Shown here in pieces: positions 1 through 10,018 of a stretch of DNA of 36,358 nt; the stretch's first letter is position 1; the number at the start of each line of letters is the position of its first letter. Below the pieces are notes generated by a model. That model was given only the letters and a program-made list of their open reading frames with translations, ran no database searches and was not told where the DNA came from. This DNA comes from Thiomonas sp. (GTDB taxonomy: Bacteria > Pseudomonadota > Gammaproteobacteria > Burkholderiales > Burkholderiaceae_C), in assembly GCA_023255715.1 (NCBI GenBank), contig JAGDVQ010000126.1, forward strand, positions 1 through 36,358. The letters are read 5' to 3'. The position numbers and the translations under genes are program-made.

Positions 1-60
1 ATCGCGGCCTACATCGCCAGCCTCAAGGGCGATCTGTACATCCGCGACGAAATGCACTGA
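1..60 (+). CDS. C-terminal fragment of a protein, possibly a c-type cytochrome
   Basis: The window opens inside a reading frame that runs without a stop from base 1 to a TGA at 58-60. The 19 visible residues contain AAYIASLK followed by a short tail ending in DEMH. An alpha-helical (I/V)xAYIxSL segment near the C-terminus is typical of class I c-type cytochromes, where it is the last helix packing on the haem. The haem-binding CxxCH would lie outside the window, so the family is only a suggestion. A 76-base gap separates it from the downstream protease gene, which has its own ribosome binding site. Confidence 0.4.
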   Translation: MAAYIASLKGDLYIRDEMH

Positions 61-136
61 GCCGCGCGCTGCAGCAGACTCCTCGTCACCCGTAGCCGCT
101 ATCCTTTGCGGGTCTGCGTGAAGTTGCGAGGATGTC

Positions 137-2029
137 ATGGCTGAGGATCAAAACCCGTCCCCGCCGCCTGCGGGGAAAAACCGTCCGGTCATCAACCCCA
201 AGGCGCAGGTGCATCTGGGGTACTGGCTGCTGGCCATCGCCCTGATGTTCCTGGTGCAGAGCCTGTGGTCGTCGTACAGCAATGTGCAGACCGTGCCATA
301 CAGCGAGTTCCAGTCCTATCTGAAAGATGGGCGGATCAAGGATGTGGTGATCGGCGACCAGACCATCACCGGCACGCTGAAATCGCCTGATGCCAACGGC
401 AAGAGCATCATCGTGGCGGTGCGGGTCGAGCCGCAACTCGCTGCCGAGTTGCAGCGCTACGGCGTGACCTATTCACAGCAGTACACCAACACCTGGCTGT
501 CCGACATCCTGTCCTGGGTGCTGCCCGCGCTGGTGTTCGTCGGGGTGTGGTTTTTCCTGGTGCGCCGGTTTGCCGACAAGGCCGGCGGTCTGGGCATGGG
601 CGGATTCATGTCCATCGGCAAAAGCCGCGCCAAGGTCTACATGGAAAACCGTACCGGCGTGACCTTTGCCGATGTCGCCGGGGTGGACGAGGCCAAGGCC
701 GAGCTCGAGGAGGTGGTCGACTTTCTCAAGCACCCCGCCGAGCACGGCCGCCTGGGCGCGCGTGCGCCCAAGGGGGTGCTGCTGGTCGGCCCGCCGGGGG
801 TGGGCAAGACACTGCTGGCGCGCGCGGTCGCGGGCGAGGCGGGTGTGCCGTTTTTTTCCATCAGCGGATCGGAATTCGTCGAGATGTTCGTCGGCGTGGG
901 CGCGGCGCGGGTGCGCGATCTGTTCGAGCAGGCGCGCGAAAAAGCCCCGGCGATCATTTTCATCGACGAGCTCGATGCACTCGGCCGCGCCCGCGCAGCC
1001 GCGCCGTTTGGCGGCGGGCATGACGAAAAGGAGCAGACCCTCAACCAGCTGCTGGTCGAACTCGACGGTTTCGACTCCAGCTCGTCACTGGTGATCCTGG
1101 CCGCGACCAACCGGCCGGAAATCCTCGACCCTGCGCTGCTGCGCGCCGGGCGGTTCGACCGGCAGGTGCTGGTGGAGCGGCCGGACAAGATCGGTCGGGT
1201 GCAGATCCTCAAGGTCCACGTGCGCAAGATTCGGCTCGACCCCGGGCTCGATCTGGAGCAGATCGCCGCGCTCACGCCCGGGTTCTCGGGCGCCGACCTG
1301 GCCAATCTGGTCAACGAGGCGGCGCTGCTGGCCACGCGCGAAAACGCGCAGACCGTCACCCTTGCGCATTTCACCCGCGCGGTCGAGCGCATCGTCGCCG
1401 GGCTGGAGAAGAAGAACCGCCTGCTCAACCCCAAGGAGCGCGACATCGTCGCGCACCACGAAATGGGGCATGCGCTGGTGGCGATGAGCCTGCCGGGCAC
1501 CGATGCGGTGCACAAGGTGTCGATCATCCCACGCGGCATCGGCGCGCTGGGCTACACCATCCAGCGGCCCACTGAAGATCGCTACCTGATGACCCGCGAG
1601 GAACTGCAAAACAAGATGGCGGTGCTCATGGGCGGCCGCGCCGCAGAGCATCTGGTGTATGGGCACTGGTCCACTGGCGCGGCGGACGATCTGGCCAAGG
1701 TCACCGACATTGCGCGCAGCATGGTCACGCGCTACGGCATGGCGGAAAAGCTCGGCGGGGTCAGTCTGGAGGAGACGCCGCAGTCGATGCTCGGCACGCC
1801 GAGCCTGCCGCCGCAGCATGAATACAGCGAACAGACTGCGCGCGAGATCGACTGCGCGGTGCGCGAACTGGTCAACGCCGCGTTCGACCGCGCCACCGCC
1901 ATCCTGCAGGCCAGGCGCGCGGTGCTCGAGGAGGGCGCGCGGCAGCTGCTCGCCAAGGAGACCTTGACCGAGGCGGAGCTCAAGGCGCTGCTGCAGGCCG
2001 CGCCGACCGCAGGGACGGCCGCTGCCTGA
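137..2029 (+). CDS. FtsH-type ATP-dependent zinc metalloprotease (second, non-housekeeping type)
   Basis: Predicted membrane-anchored AAA+ protease of 630 residues that would unfold and degrade membrane or cytosolic proteins as a hexamer. Two membrane segments lie at about residues 28-46 and 122-142 and flank a small periplasmic domain. The AAA module has Walker A GPPGVGKT at 218-225, Walker B IIFIDE at 273-278 and a second region of homology ending GRFDR at about 338-342. The protease domain has the zinc motif HEMGH at 441-445, where most FtsH proteins have HEAGH, and the likely third ligand Asp518 in the AADDLAK context. The ATG at 137 follows a GCGAGG ribosome binding site. Housekeeping betaproteobacterial ftsH usually sits beside rlmE and folP. 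Neither is here, so I infer a paralogue. Substrates cannot be told from sequence. Confidence 0.9.
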   Translation: MAEDQNPSPPPAGKNRPVINPKAQVHLGYWLLAIALMFLVQSLWSSYSNVQTVPYSEFQSYLKDGRIKDVVIGDQTITGTLKSPDANGKSIIVAVRVEPQLAAELQRYGVTYSQQYTNTWLSDILSWVLPALVFVGVWFFLVRRFADKAGGLGMGGFMSIGKSRAKVYMENRTGVTFADVAGVDEAKAELEEVVDFLKHPAEHGRLGARAPKGVLLVGPPGVGKTLLARAVAGEAGVPFFSISGSEFVEMFVGVGAARVRDLFEQAREKAPAIIFIDELDALGRARAAAPFGGGHDEKEQTLNQLLVELDGFDSSSSLVILAATNRPEILDPALLRAGRFDRQVLVERPDKIGRVQILKVHVRKIRLDPGLDLEQIAALTPGFSGADLANLVNEAALLATRENAQTVTLAHFTRAVERIVAGLEKKNRLLNPKERDIVAHHEMGHALVAMSLPGTDAVHKVSIIPRGIGALGYTIQRPTEDRYLMTREELQNKMAVLMGGRAAEHLVYGHWSTGAADDLAKVTDIARSMVTRYGMAEKLGGVSLEETPQSMLGTPSLPPQHEYSEQTAREIDCAVRELVNAAFDRATAILQARRAVLEEGARQLLAKETLTEAELKALLQAAPTAGTAAA

Positions 2030-2042
2030 GCGGTCGCCGTGT

Positions 2043-3335
2043 TCAGGCCGGCTTGGAGTGCAGCATGCGCGCCGGCAGTGACTGGCGGTCGTAACGGTCG
2101 ATGCCCAGGCCGGCGATGCTGATCTCGGGCTTGCGCCCGAGCACCAGGTCGCTGACCACCCGGCCCGAGCCGCAGGCCATGGTCCAGCCCAGGGTGCCGT
2201 GGCCGGTGTTGAGGAACAGGTTGCGCCAGCGCGTGGCGCCGACGATCGGGGTGCTGTCCGGGGTCATCGGGCGCAGACCGGTCCAGAAGGTGGCTGCCGG
2301 CAGATCGCCGCCCGGGAACAGATCGCGGGTGACCATTTCCAGGGTCTCGCGCCGACGCGGGTTCAGGCGCAGATCGAACCCGCCCAGCTCAGCCATGCCA
2401 CCCACGCGGATGCGGCGGTCGAAGCGGGTGAGGGCGATCTTGTAGGTCTCGTCCAGCACGGTCGAGCGCGGCGCCAGCGCCTCGTCTGTCAATGGCACGG
2501 TCAGCGAATAGCCCTTGACCGGATACACCGGCAGATCAAGGCCGAGCGGGGTGAGAAACGCGCGCGAATAGCTGCCGAGCGCGAGCACATAGCGGTCGGC
2601 GGTCAGGGTTTGCTCGCCCACACGGACCCCGGTGATGCGCAGCCCGTCGCTGATGAGGCCCGTGACCGTCTGGCCGAAGCGAAAGTCCACGCCGAGCGCG
2701 TGCGCCATCTCGCCCAGGCGGGTGGTGAACAGCTGGCAATCGCCGGTTTCGTCGTTCGGCAGCCGCAGGCCGCCGACCAGCCGGTCGCGGGCATGCGCCA
2801 GACCGGGCTCGACCGTGGCAAGCTGGTTGCGGTCGAGAAGCTGATACGGCACGCCGCATTCCTCCAGCACCGACAGGTCGCGCTGCACCGCGTCGAGCTG
2901 CGCCTGGCTGCGAAACACCTGCAGCGTGCCGCCGGTGCGCTGCTCATAGGCAATGCCGGTCTCGGTGCGCAGCGCCTGCAGACTGGCGCGGCTGTATTCG
3001 GCCAGGCGCATCATGCGCTCCTTGTTGATGGTGTAGCGCTCGGCGGTGCAATTGCGCAGCATCTGTGCCATCCAGCGCAATTGCCACAGGCTGCCGTCCG
3101 GCCGGATTGCCAGTGGCGCATGACGCTGGAACATCCACTTGATCGCCTTGAGCGGAATGCCGGGCGCGGCCCACGGCGTGGAATATCCGGGTGAGACCTG
3201 CCCGGCGTTGGCGAAGCTGGTCTCCTTGGCACAGGCGTCCTGCCGGTCGATGACGGTGACCTCTGCGCCCGCCTTGGCGAGGTAATAGGCCGTGGTCGTT
3301 CCAATCACACCGGAGCCGAGAACAATGACTTTCAT
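2043..3335 (-). CDS. dadA: D-amino acid dehydrogenase
   Basis: FAD-dependent, membrane-associated dehydrogenase of 430 residues that oxidises D-amino acids (classically D-alanine) to 2-oxo acids via imines, passing electrons to the respiratory chain. The start chosen, base 3335, gives [12 protein letters not shown] with the dinucleotide-binding GxGxxG at residues 7-12. An open frame extends 31 codons upstream but is AT-rich and unlike the family N-terminus. The C-terminal region has the DadA pattern [16 protein letters not shown] followed by [19 protein letters not shown]. It is divergent from an Lrp-type regulator and ends 13 bases from the convergent protease gene. Regulation by that regulator through the dyads in the gap is likely. 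Confidence 0.93.
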   Translation of the reverse strand: MKVIVLGSGVIGTTTAYYLAKAGAEVTVIDRQDACAKETSFANAGQVSPGYSTPWAAPGIPLKAIKWMFQRHAPLAIRPDGSLWQLRWMAQMLRNCTAERYTINKERMMRLAEYSRASLQALRTETGIAYEQRTGGTLQVFRSQAQLDAVQRDLSVLEECGVPYQLLDRNQLATVEPGLAHARDRLVGGLRLPNDETGDCQLFTTRLGEMAHALGVDFRFGQTVTGLISDGLRITGVRVGEQTLTADRYVLALGSYSRAFLTPLGLDLPVYPVKGYSLTVPLTDEALAPRSTVLDETYKIALTRFDRRIRVGGMAELGGFDLRLNPRRRETLEMVTRDLFPGGDLPAATFWTGLRPMTPDSTPIVGATRWRNLFLNTGHGTLGWTMACGSGRVVSDLVLGRKPEISIAGLGIDRYDRQSLPARMLHSKPA

Positions 3336-3345
3336 TGCAAGCACC

Positions 3346-3397
3346 CAGAAAATTTTTGATGTGCGAAATTTAGTCGCTCGATTGCAAAAATTTTCCT
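3346..3397. promoter_or_regulatory. Inverted pair of Lrp-like half sites between dadA and the lrp-type gene
   Basis: An 11-base element GAAAATTTTTG at 3348-3358 is repeated perfectly in inverted orientation as CAAAAATTTTC at 3385-3395. The centres are 37 bases apart, about 3.5 helical turns. Extended to CAGAAAATTTTTGAT (3346-3360), the left copy matches about 12 of 15 positions of the E. coli Lrp consensus YAGHAWATTWTDCTR. It lies just upstream of dadA and in the gap of an Lrp-family gene, so an operator role is inferred. No binding data are implied. Confidence 0.6.
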
Positions 3398-3413
3398 TGT
3401 TTTGATCGTGCAT

Positions 3414-3432
3414 CGCAGTGAAAATCACTGCG
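3414..3432. promoter_or_regulatory. 19-base dyad in the dadA/lrp intergenic region
   Basis: CGCAGTGA-AAA-TCACTGCG is a perfect 8-base inverted repeat with a 3-base centre. It ends about 31 bases before the chosen ATG of the Lrp-type regulator. Such a dyad between divergent genes is a candidate operator for autoregulation. It is distinct from the AT-rich pair nearer dadA. Confidence 0.5.
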
Positions 3433-3463
3433 CAGACTTCCTCTTTTGGTGCGCCAGCACACC

Positions 3464-3931
3464 ATGTACGAACTCGACCGCATCGACCGCCGCATTCTGG
3501 ACATCCTCCAGCGCAATGGCCGCATCTCCATGACCGAGCTGGCGGGGGAGGTCGGGCTGTCGGCCTCGCCCTGCACCGAGCGCGTCAAGCGCATGGAGCG
3601 TGCCGGGGTCATTGCGGGCTACCACGCGCGGGTCAACCCCGAGGCACTGGGCAAGACGCTGCTGGTGTTCGTCGAGATCAAGCTCGCCACCAAATCGGGC
3701 GATGTGTTCGACGCAGTGCGCAAGGAGCTGCTGCACATGCCCGAGGTGATGGAGTGCCACCTGGTGTCGGGCGGCTTCGACTACTTGGTGAAGTTTCGCC
3801 TGCGCGGCATGAAGGAATACCGTCACCTGCTCGGCGACATTCTCAAGCGCCTGCCTGTTGCTGCGGAATCGCACAGTTATGTGGTGATGGAGGACATCAA
3901 GGAAAGTCTCTACCTGCCCACCGATCGCTGA
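3464..3931 (+). CDS. Lrp/AsnC-family transcriptional regulator (Lrp/DadR-like)
   Basis: Protein of 155 residues with an N-terminal helix-turn-helix at about 5-50 ([21 protein letters not shown], then [11 protein letters not shown]) and a C-terminal RAM ligand-sensing domain. [24 protein letters not shown] and the final [10 protein letters not shown] closely follow E. coli Lrp. It would bind DNA as an oligomer and respond to amino acids. Its divergent position next to dadA points to control of D-amino acid catabolism, as for DadR in pseudomonads. The ATG at 3464 fits the family; in-frame TTG (3446) and GTG (3449) starts are possible, and none has a clear ribosome binding site. It is followed 13 bases later by a RidA-like gene, probably co-transcribed. 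Confidence 0.9.
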   Translation: MYELDRIDRRILDILQRNGRISMTELAGEVGLSASPCTERVKRMERAGVIAGYHARVNPEALGKTLLVFVEIKLATKSGDVFDAVRKELLHMPEVMECHLVSGGFDYLVKFRLRGMKEYRHLLGDILKRLPVAAESHSYVVMEDIKESLYLPTDR

Positions 3932-3944
3932 ACAGGACATCCCC

Positions 3945-4304
3945 ATGATCAAACGCCTTCACGTCGGCACGCGTCTGAGCGAAGCCGCCATCGTCGCTGG
4001 AACCATCTATCTCGCCGGGCAGGTGCCCGAGCAGCACCCAGACGCAGACATCGAAACCCAGACCCGCGAGGTGCTCGGCCACATCGACCGCCTGCTGGCC
4101 GAATGTGGCAGCAGCAAGGCGCATCTCCTCAGTGTGCAGATCTATCTTGCCGACATCGCCGAGATTGCGCGCATGAACGCAGTCTGGGACGCCTGGGTGG
4201 CGCCCGGCCACACCCCGCCGCGTGCCACGGTGCAGGCGAGGCTGGCCGATCCGCGCTGGCGCATCGAGGTCGTCGCGGTGGCGCGGCAGATCGAGGTCGA
4301 GTAG
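3945..4304 (+). CDS. RidA/YjgF family protein (putative imine deaminase)
   Basis: A 119-residue protein of the RidA (YjgF/YER057c/UK114) fold, whose members hydrolyse reactive enamine/imine intermediates such as 2-aminoacrylate to keto acids. The motif [10 protein letters not shown] carries the conserved substrate-carboxylate Arg at residue 93, and the C-terminal RIEVVAVA strand aligns with E. coli IEIEAIA. The second acidic residue of that motif, a catalytic Glu in E. coli RidA, is Val110 here, so this may be a non-canonical Rid subfamily. It starts 13 bases after the Lrp-type gene and lies opposite dadA, whose product generates imino acids, so a role in clearing them is a reasonable inference. 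Confidence 0.85.
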   Translation: MIKRLHVGTRLSEAAIVAGTIYLAGQVPEQHPDADIETQTREVLGHIDRLLAECGSSKAHLLSVQIYLADIAEIARMNAVWDAWVAPGHTPPRATVQARLADPRWRIEVVAVARQIEVE

Positions 4305-4360
4305 ATCGGCCCTCGCCAGGCCGCACTGCAAGGGCCGTGCATTCGTCGCAAAATGACGTG

Positions 4361-5359
<999 letters not shown>

Positions 5360-5434
5360 ACCCGCCGCCCGGCGCAGCGCGCGCATTGCGCACAATGGCA
5401 TCTGGCTGCGTTGCAGCGTCAACCCTCGGTTCCC

Positions 5435-6301
5435 ATGACTTCCGTTGCTCGCCTCTGCCCGCGTCAACCCCGCCGCTTCAGACCCCTGGCCGGGGTGCGC
5501 ATCACCACCCTGGCGGTGAACCTGCCCGGTCCGGCTGCCGCTGCCCGGCTGCGCGCCCTGGGTGCGGAGGTGCTCAAGATCGAGCCGCCCAGCGGCGACC
5601 CGATGGCGCAGATGTCGCCCGCGCTCTACCGCGCGATGCACAAGGGCATCCGGGTGCAGACACTGGATCTGAAAACCGCAGCAGGACAGGCCGCGCTGGA
5701 TGCCCAGTTGCAGCACAGCGACCTGTTGTTCACCGCCTTCCGCCCTGCAGCACTCAAGCGGCTGCGGCTGGACAAGCGCAGCCTGGCAGCACGCCATGCG
5801 CGGCTCAGCGCGGTCTGCGTGCTGGGCTATCCGGGCGCGCAGTCCCATCTGCCCGGACACGACCTCACCTTTCAGGCCGAGGCCGGGTTGATCGACAGCG
5901 CGCAACTGCCCTCCACCCTGTTGGCCGACATGATGGGCGCGATGCTGGTGGTCGAGGCCGCACTGGGTGCACTGCTGCAGGCGCGGACGCTGGGCAAGGG
6001 CGTGTGGCTGGAGGTCGCCCTGTCCGACGCGGCGGGTTTTGCCGCCGTGCCGCGGGCACTGGGCATGACCGCGCCGGGCAGTCTGCTCGGCGGTGCGCTG
6101 CCGGAATACGCCGTGTACCGCTGCGCAGATGGGCTGGTGGCCATTGCCGCACTGGAGCCGCATTTCCGCCAGGCACTGTTCGCCGTGGCGCAGGGCGGCA
6201 CGCGCCGTCATCTCTCCCGCTGGTGCAAGGCGCACACCGCCGCCGACCTCACGGCCTTGGCCGGTCAACACGACCTGCCGCTGTGGGCCTGGACCGCATG
6301 A
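5435..6301 (+). CDS. Short family III CoA-transferase (CaiB/BaiF, racemase-like)
   Basis: A 288-residue protein with the N-terminal Rossmann part of family III acyl-CoA transferases and alpha-methylacyl-CoA racemases: LAGVRITTLAVNLPGPAAAA, LGAEVLKIEPPSGDP at about 42-56, then GHDLTFQAEAGLI and STLLADMMGAM. The Asp at about 165 is in the position of the catalytic Asp that forms the acyl anhydride. Family members are usually about 350-430 residues, so the C-terminal part is reduced. The natural reading is a racemase-like enzyme acting on CoA esters, but the substrate is not evident. The start at ATG 5435 is preferred over an upstream TTG. Its stop overlaps the next start in ATGA, so the two are translationally coupled. 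Confidence 0.78.
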   Translation: MTSVARLCPRQPRRFRPLAGVRITTLAVNLPGPAAAARLRALGAEVLKIEPPSGDPMAQMSPALYRAMHKGIRVQTLDLKTAAGQAALDAQLQHSDLLFTAFRPAALKRLRLDKRSLAARHARLSAVCVLGYPGAQSHLPGHDLTFQAEAGLIDSAQLPSTLLADMMGAMLVVEAALGALLQARTLGKGVWLEVALSDAAGFAAVPRALGMTAPGSLLGGALPEYAVYRCADGLVAIAALEPHFRQALFAVAQGGTRRHLSRWCKAHTAADLTALAGQHDLPLWAWTA

Positions 6302-7314
6302 TCCCGGACGCAATCGGACAGGGGGCAGGGCGGCAGGACACCCCGCCCGAGCAGGATCTCACCCCGCGCATGCACGCCCTGCTGCAGCGCATCACCCGCG
6401 CCGGGCAGACGCCACTGCATCAGCTCTCTCCCGAACAGGCGCGCGCCGCCTATGCCCGCATGGCGCAGGTGCTCGACTTTGCCCCTGCGCCGCTGGCGCT
6501 GTGTGATGCACTGGACTGCCCCAGCCGCGACGGCGTGCGGCTGCCCCTGCGTCGCTACGCACCGCGCGCAGCGGATTGGCAGTCGCCGCAGCCGACGCTG
6601 CTTTATCTGCACGGCGGCGGCTTTGTCATCGGCAGCGCGGCCACGCATGACGCGCTGTGCCGCCAATTGGCCCTGCGCTCGGGCTGGATGGTGCTGTCGC
6701 TGGACTATCGCCTTGCTCCGGAGCACCGTTTTCCCACCGCGTTCAACGACAGCTTCGACGCACTGCAATGGCTGCATGCCCACGGCGACCTGATCGGTGC
6801 CGACACGCGCTGTCTGGCCGTGGGCGGCGACAGCGCCGGCGGCACGCTCGCTGCGGCCTGTGCCTTGGCCGCGCGCGACGCAGCGCTGCCGCTGGCATTG
6901 CAGCTGATGTTCTATCCGGGCATGGGCTGCGGTCATGACACACCTTCGCAACGCCGCTACGCCCAGGGTTTTCTGCTCGACCGCGATCAGATCGACTGGT
7001 TTTTCGGGCTTTACCTGCGCGGCCCGCAAGATTGCACCGACTGGCGCTTTGCCCCGCAGCATGCCGCAGACCACCGGGGGCTTGCCCCGGCGTGGCTGGC
7101 GGTGGCCGGTTGCGATCCGCTGCGCGATGAAGGGCTGGCGTATGCCGAGTTGCTGCGCCGGGCGGGTGGACAGGTCACCGCCACCGAATGGCCCGGGGTG
7201 ACACACGACTTCATCAAGCTGAGCCGCGCGCTGCCGGAAGCCACGCAGGCGTTGGACTCCGCTGCGCACGCGCTGCGTGCCGCAGCAGTTCAGGCGGGCG
7301 CGGTCAGCGCGTAG
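6298..7314 (+). CDS. Alpha/beta hydrolase, HSL family esterase
   Basis: A 338-residue carboxylesterase of the hormone-sensitive-lipase family (acetyl esterase Aes-like). The oxyanion motif HGGGF is at 105-109, the nucleophile elbow GDSAGG at 177-182 gives Ser179, Asp273 lies in GCDPLRDEG and His303 in VTHDF, completing the triad. No signal peptide is present, so it acts in the cytoplasm on short acyl esters or thioester-like substrates. The ATG at 6298 overlaps the preceding CoA-transferase stop in ATGA, so they probably serve one pathway. Its last 25 bases overlap the 3' end of ygfZ on the other strand. Confidence 0.88.
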   Translation: MIPDAIGQGAGRQDTPPEQDLTPRMHALLQRITRAGQTPLHQLSPEQARAAYARMAQVLDFAPAPLALCDALDCPSRDGVRLPLRRYAPRAADWQSPQPTLLYLHGGGFVIGSAATHDALCRQLALRSGWMVLSLDYRLAPEHRFPTAFNDSFDALQWLHAHGDLIGADTRCLAVGGDSAGGTLAAACALAARDAALPLALQLMFYPGMGCGHDTPSQRRYAQGFLLDRDQIDWFFGLYLRGPQDCTDWRFAPQHAADHRGLAPAWLAVAGCDPLRDEGLAYAELLRRAGGQVTATEWPGVTHDFIKLSRALPEATQALDSAAHALRAAAVQAGAVSA

Positions 7315-8234
7315 GGCAGGGCGCCGATGTCGATGGCGGGGCCGCTCACATCACCCAGATGCAAGCCCGGCTGCTCCGCGAGGGCAATTTTCAGTTCAGC
7401 CAGGGCCCAATACCGTCCGGTGTGATCGGGTGCAGCGTTGACCACCACGCCGCAGGGCTGGCCCGGATCGGTTTCATGCACCAGTTCCTGCCCAGCCTGC
7501 AGGGGCGCTGCGCTGGAAACCAGATAAGTGCGGCGCTTGAGGGTGCCGCGGTACTGGCTGCGGGCCACCACTTCCTGTCCCGGATAACACCCCTTCTTGA
7601 AACTCACCCCGCCGATCAACTCGAGGTTGAGCATCTGCGGCACGAACAACTGCTGCGTGGCCAGTGTGATGTGCGGCAATCCGGCGCGAATGTCCTGCAG
7701 GGCCCACTCAGATACAGGAAGCGCGGGCAGGGCGGTCAGCTCGGTCTGATGCGCCTGCTGCGCGGGCTGGGAAGCGTCGCTCAGCAGCAGGCAGCGCACC
7801 GCCTCGTCGGCCTGCGGCAGACGCAGCAACAGCGCGCCGCTCTCCAGGCGCCGTACGCCCCAGGGTCGGGTCGGTGGCGCAAGGTGAGCCGGGAAATCGG
7901 CAGGAGACGCGCCCAGCAGACCGTGGCGCTGCAGTTGCGCGCTGGCATCGTCCAGCGTGCACTTGAGCCGCAGCACAAACATGCGCAGACGCTGCAGCAC
8001 TGATGCGGCAATCGAGGCATCGAGCAGCAGCACGATCTGCTCCGGCGCCCATTGCAGTGCGATGAAGTCGGCCAGCATCCGCCCCTGCGGGTTGAGCAGC
8101 GCCGCCAGCCGGGCCTGATCCGCCGGCCAGTGCTGAAAGTCCTGGCTGAGCTGCGCGTGGAGCAGATCGGCGCCCTGCGGGCCAGAAACCCGCAGCACGG
8201 AAAAACCATCGAGAGGGCAGAAAGACAATGACAT
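7290..8234 (-). CDS. ygfZ: YgfZ/GcvT-domain folate-binding protein, Fe-S cluster assembly factor
   Basis: A 314-residue folate-dependent protein that supports assembly or repair of certain Fe-S enzymes such as MiaB. It belongs to the GcvT aminomethyltransferase fold but is not an enzyme of glycine cleavage. The family signature K-x-GCYPGQEVVAR is at about 213-225, followed by QYRGTLKRR, and the N-terminal LDGFSVLRVSGPQGADLL is typical. It is divergent from mltG, a frequent arrangement in beta- and gammaproteobacteria. The 3' end overlaps the convergent esterase gene by 25 bases. Confidence 0.9.
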   Translation of the reverse strand: MSLSFCPLDGFSVLRVSGPQGADLLHAQLSQDFQHWPADQARLAALLNPQGRMLADFIALQWAPEQIVLLLDASIAASVLQRLRMFVLRLKCTLDDASAQLQRHGLLGASPADFPAHLAPPTRPWGVRRLESGALLLRLPQADEAVRCLLLSDASQPAQQAHQTELTALPALPVSEWALQDIRAGLPHITLATQQLFVPQMLNLELIGGVSFKKGCYPGQEVVARSQYRGTLKRRTYLVSSAAPLQAGQELVHETDPGQPCGVVVNAAPDHTGRYWALAELKIALAEQPGLHLGDVSGPAIDIGALPYALTAPA

Positions 8235-8375
8235 GGAAACCTTTGGCGGACTTGACGGCCCCCTGCACGCAAGGACACGCAGGGAAAAGTAGAGGCTCGA
8301 TTAGTATAGGAAGCTTCTGCTTCTGGAGCGTGCGGCGGGCATTGTCCAGGCGCAGCACCTCTTTTCCTGGGCTCT

Positions 8376-9374
8376 GTGCGTTTGCTGCGAAAACTCCTTC
8401 TTCTCGGTCTGCTCGTTCTGGTGTTGCTTGCCGGGGCGATGGCCTGGTGGGCCAGCAGCCCGATTGCGCTGCGCGAGAGCCCGCTCGATTTTTCGGTGCG
8501 CCCCGGAAGTTCGGCGCTGTCTGCCGCACGACAGATCAACCAGCAGGGCGCGGACTTGCAGCCACGCCTGTTTTACTGGCTGGCCCGCTTGAGCGGCCGG
8601 GGTGTGGAACTCAAGGCCGGCAGCTACGAAATCACCCAGGGCATGACGCCGTGGGCGCTGCTCGAACGCATGGCGCGAGGGGACCAGACCCTGCTTGCCG
8701 TCACCATTCCCGAAGGGTGGACCTTCGCGCAGATGCTGCAGGCGCTCAACACCGCACCGGGGCTGCAGCACGATGCCGCCGGGCTGACCGAGGCGCAATT
8801 GATGCAGCGCATCGGCGCACCAGCAGGCACTGCACCCGAGGGCGAATTCTTCCCGGACACCTATCTGTATGCCCGCGACTCTTCCGAGCTCGACGTGCTG
8901 CGCCGCGCCTATCTGGCCATGCAAAAGCGACTGGCCGCGGCCTGGGCCGAGCGCGCACCGGATCTTCCGCTGAAAACACCGCAGCAGGCGCTGATCCTGG
9001 CGTCGCTCATCGAAAAGGAAACCGGCAATCCGCAAGATCGAGACAAGATTGCCGCAGTCTTCATCAACCGTCTGCGTGCGGGCATGCCGCTGCAGAGCGA
9101 CCCGACAGTGATCTACGGCATGGGCGCACGCTATCAGGGCAATCTGACCAAGCGTGACCTGCAAACCTTCACGCCGTACAACACCTACGTCATCAACGGC
9201 TTGCCACCCTCGCCGATTGCCCTTCCAGGCGAGGCCGCGCTGCACGCTGCGCTGCACCCGGCCCCGATCAAGGCGCTGTATTTCGTTGCCCGCGGCAACG
9301 GCAGCAGCCAGTTTTCCGACACGCTCGCGCAGCATAACGCTGCCGTGGCTCGCTATATCCTCAAGACTCCATGA
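8376..9374 (+). CDS. mltG: Endolytic murein transglycosylase
   Basis: MltG (YceG), 332 residues, an inner-membrane lytic transglycosylase thought to cleave nascent peptidoglycan and set strand length. An N-terminal membrane anchor spans about 6-25. The YceG domain follows, with GEFFPDTY at about 156-163 and the catalytic region ASLIEKETG, where Glu213 is the likely acid, then INRL and LQSDPTVIYG. The start is GTG at 8376, which places the hydrophobic anchor correctly; no in-frame ATG lies nearby. Its stop overlaps the tmk start in ATGA. The order mltG-tmk-holB-pilZ-tatD is a widely conserved proteobacterial operon. Confidence 0.93.
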   Translation: MRLLRKLLLLGLLVLVLLAGAMAWWASSPIALRESPLDFSVRPGSSALSAARQINQQGADLQPRLFYWLARLSGRGVELKAGSYEITQGMTPWALLERMARGDQTLLAVTIPEGWTFAQMLQALNTAPGLQHDAAGLTEAQLMQRIGAPAGTAPEGEFFPDTYLYARDSSELDVLRRAYLAMQKRLAAAWAERAPDLPLKTPQQALILASLIEKETGNPQDRDKIAAVFINRLRAGMPLQSDPTVIYGMGARYQGNLTKRDLQTFTPYNTYVINGLPPSPIALPGEAALHAALHPAPIKALYFVARGNGSSQFSDTLAQHNAAVARYILKTP

Positions 9375-10018
9375 GCGCACTCAATCCTTACCGCCCCGGC
9401 CTGTTCATTGCTTTCGAGGGCATCGACGGTGCCGGCAAGTCCACCCAGTTGCACGCGGTGGTCGAACTGCTGCAGGCCGCGGGCCGCAAGGTGGTGCTCA
9501 CCCGCGAGCCTGGCGGCACCGACATTGGCGAAAAGATCCGCCTGCTGCTGCTGAATGAACCCATGCGCGCGCCCACCGAAGCACTGTTGATGTTCGCCGC
9601 CCGACAGGAACACGTGCTCCAGGTCATCGAACCCGCCCTGCTCGGCGGCACCGACGTGGTGTGTGACCGCTTTACCGCGGCGACGCTGGCGTATCAGGGC
9701 GGCGGCAAGGGCATTCCCACCGAGCGGCTCGAAGCCATCGCGCGCTGGGTGCATCCGGGGCTCTGCCCGGACTGCATCATCCTCATCGATGTGCCGCCCG
9801 AGGTGGCCGCGCAGCGCCTGGCGCAGGCGCGCCAGCGCGATCGGTTTGAGCAGGAGAGCGTGGAATTCTTTGCCCGCGTCCGCGCGCACTATCTGCAGCA
9901 GGCCGAGGCCGCGCCGAAAAAATGGCTGGTCGTGGACGGCACGCAAGCCCCGGAGGCGGTGCAAAAAATCATCATAGATCACTTGAATAATGTTCTCTTG
10001 GCATTTGATTCAAAATGA
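9371..10018 (+). CDS. tmk: Thymidylate kinase
   Basis: dTMP kinase of 215 residues, which phosphorylates dTMP to dTDP in dTTP synthesis. The P-loop GIDGAGKST is at 17-25, LTREPGGTDIGEKIR gives the TMP-binding region, DRFTAATLAYQGGG is the conserved DR(Y/F) motif, and the lid RQRDRFEQE follows at about 133-141. Both ends overlap neighbours by ATGA (mltG upstream, holB downstream), so translation of the three is coupled. Confidence 0.96.
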   Translation: MSALNPYRPGLFIAFEGIDGAGKSTQLHAVVELLQAAGRKVVLTREPGGTDIGEKIRLLLLNEPMRAPTEALLMFAARQEHVLQVIEPALLGGTDVVCDRFTAATLAYQGGGKGIPTERLEAIARWVHPGLCPDCIILIDVPPEVAAQRLAQARQRDRFEQESVEFFARVRAHYLQQAEAAPKKWLVVDGTQAPEAVQKIIIDHLNNVLLAFDSK

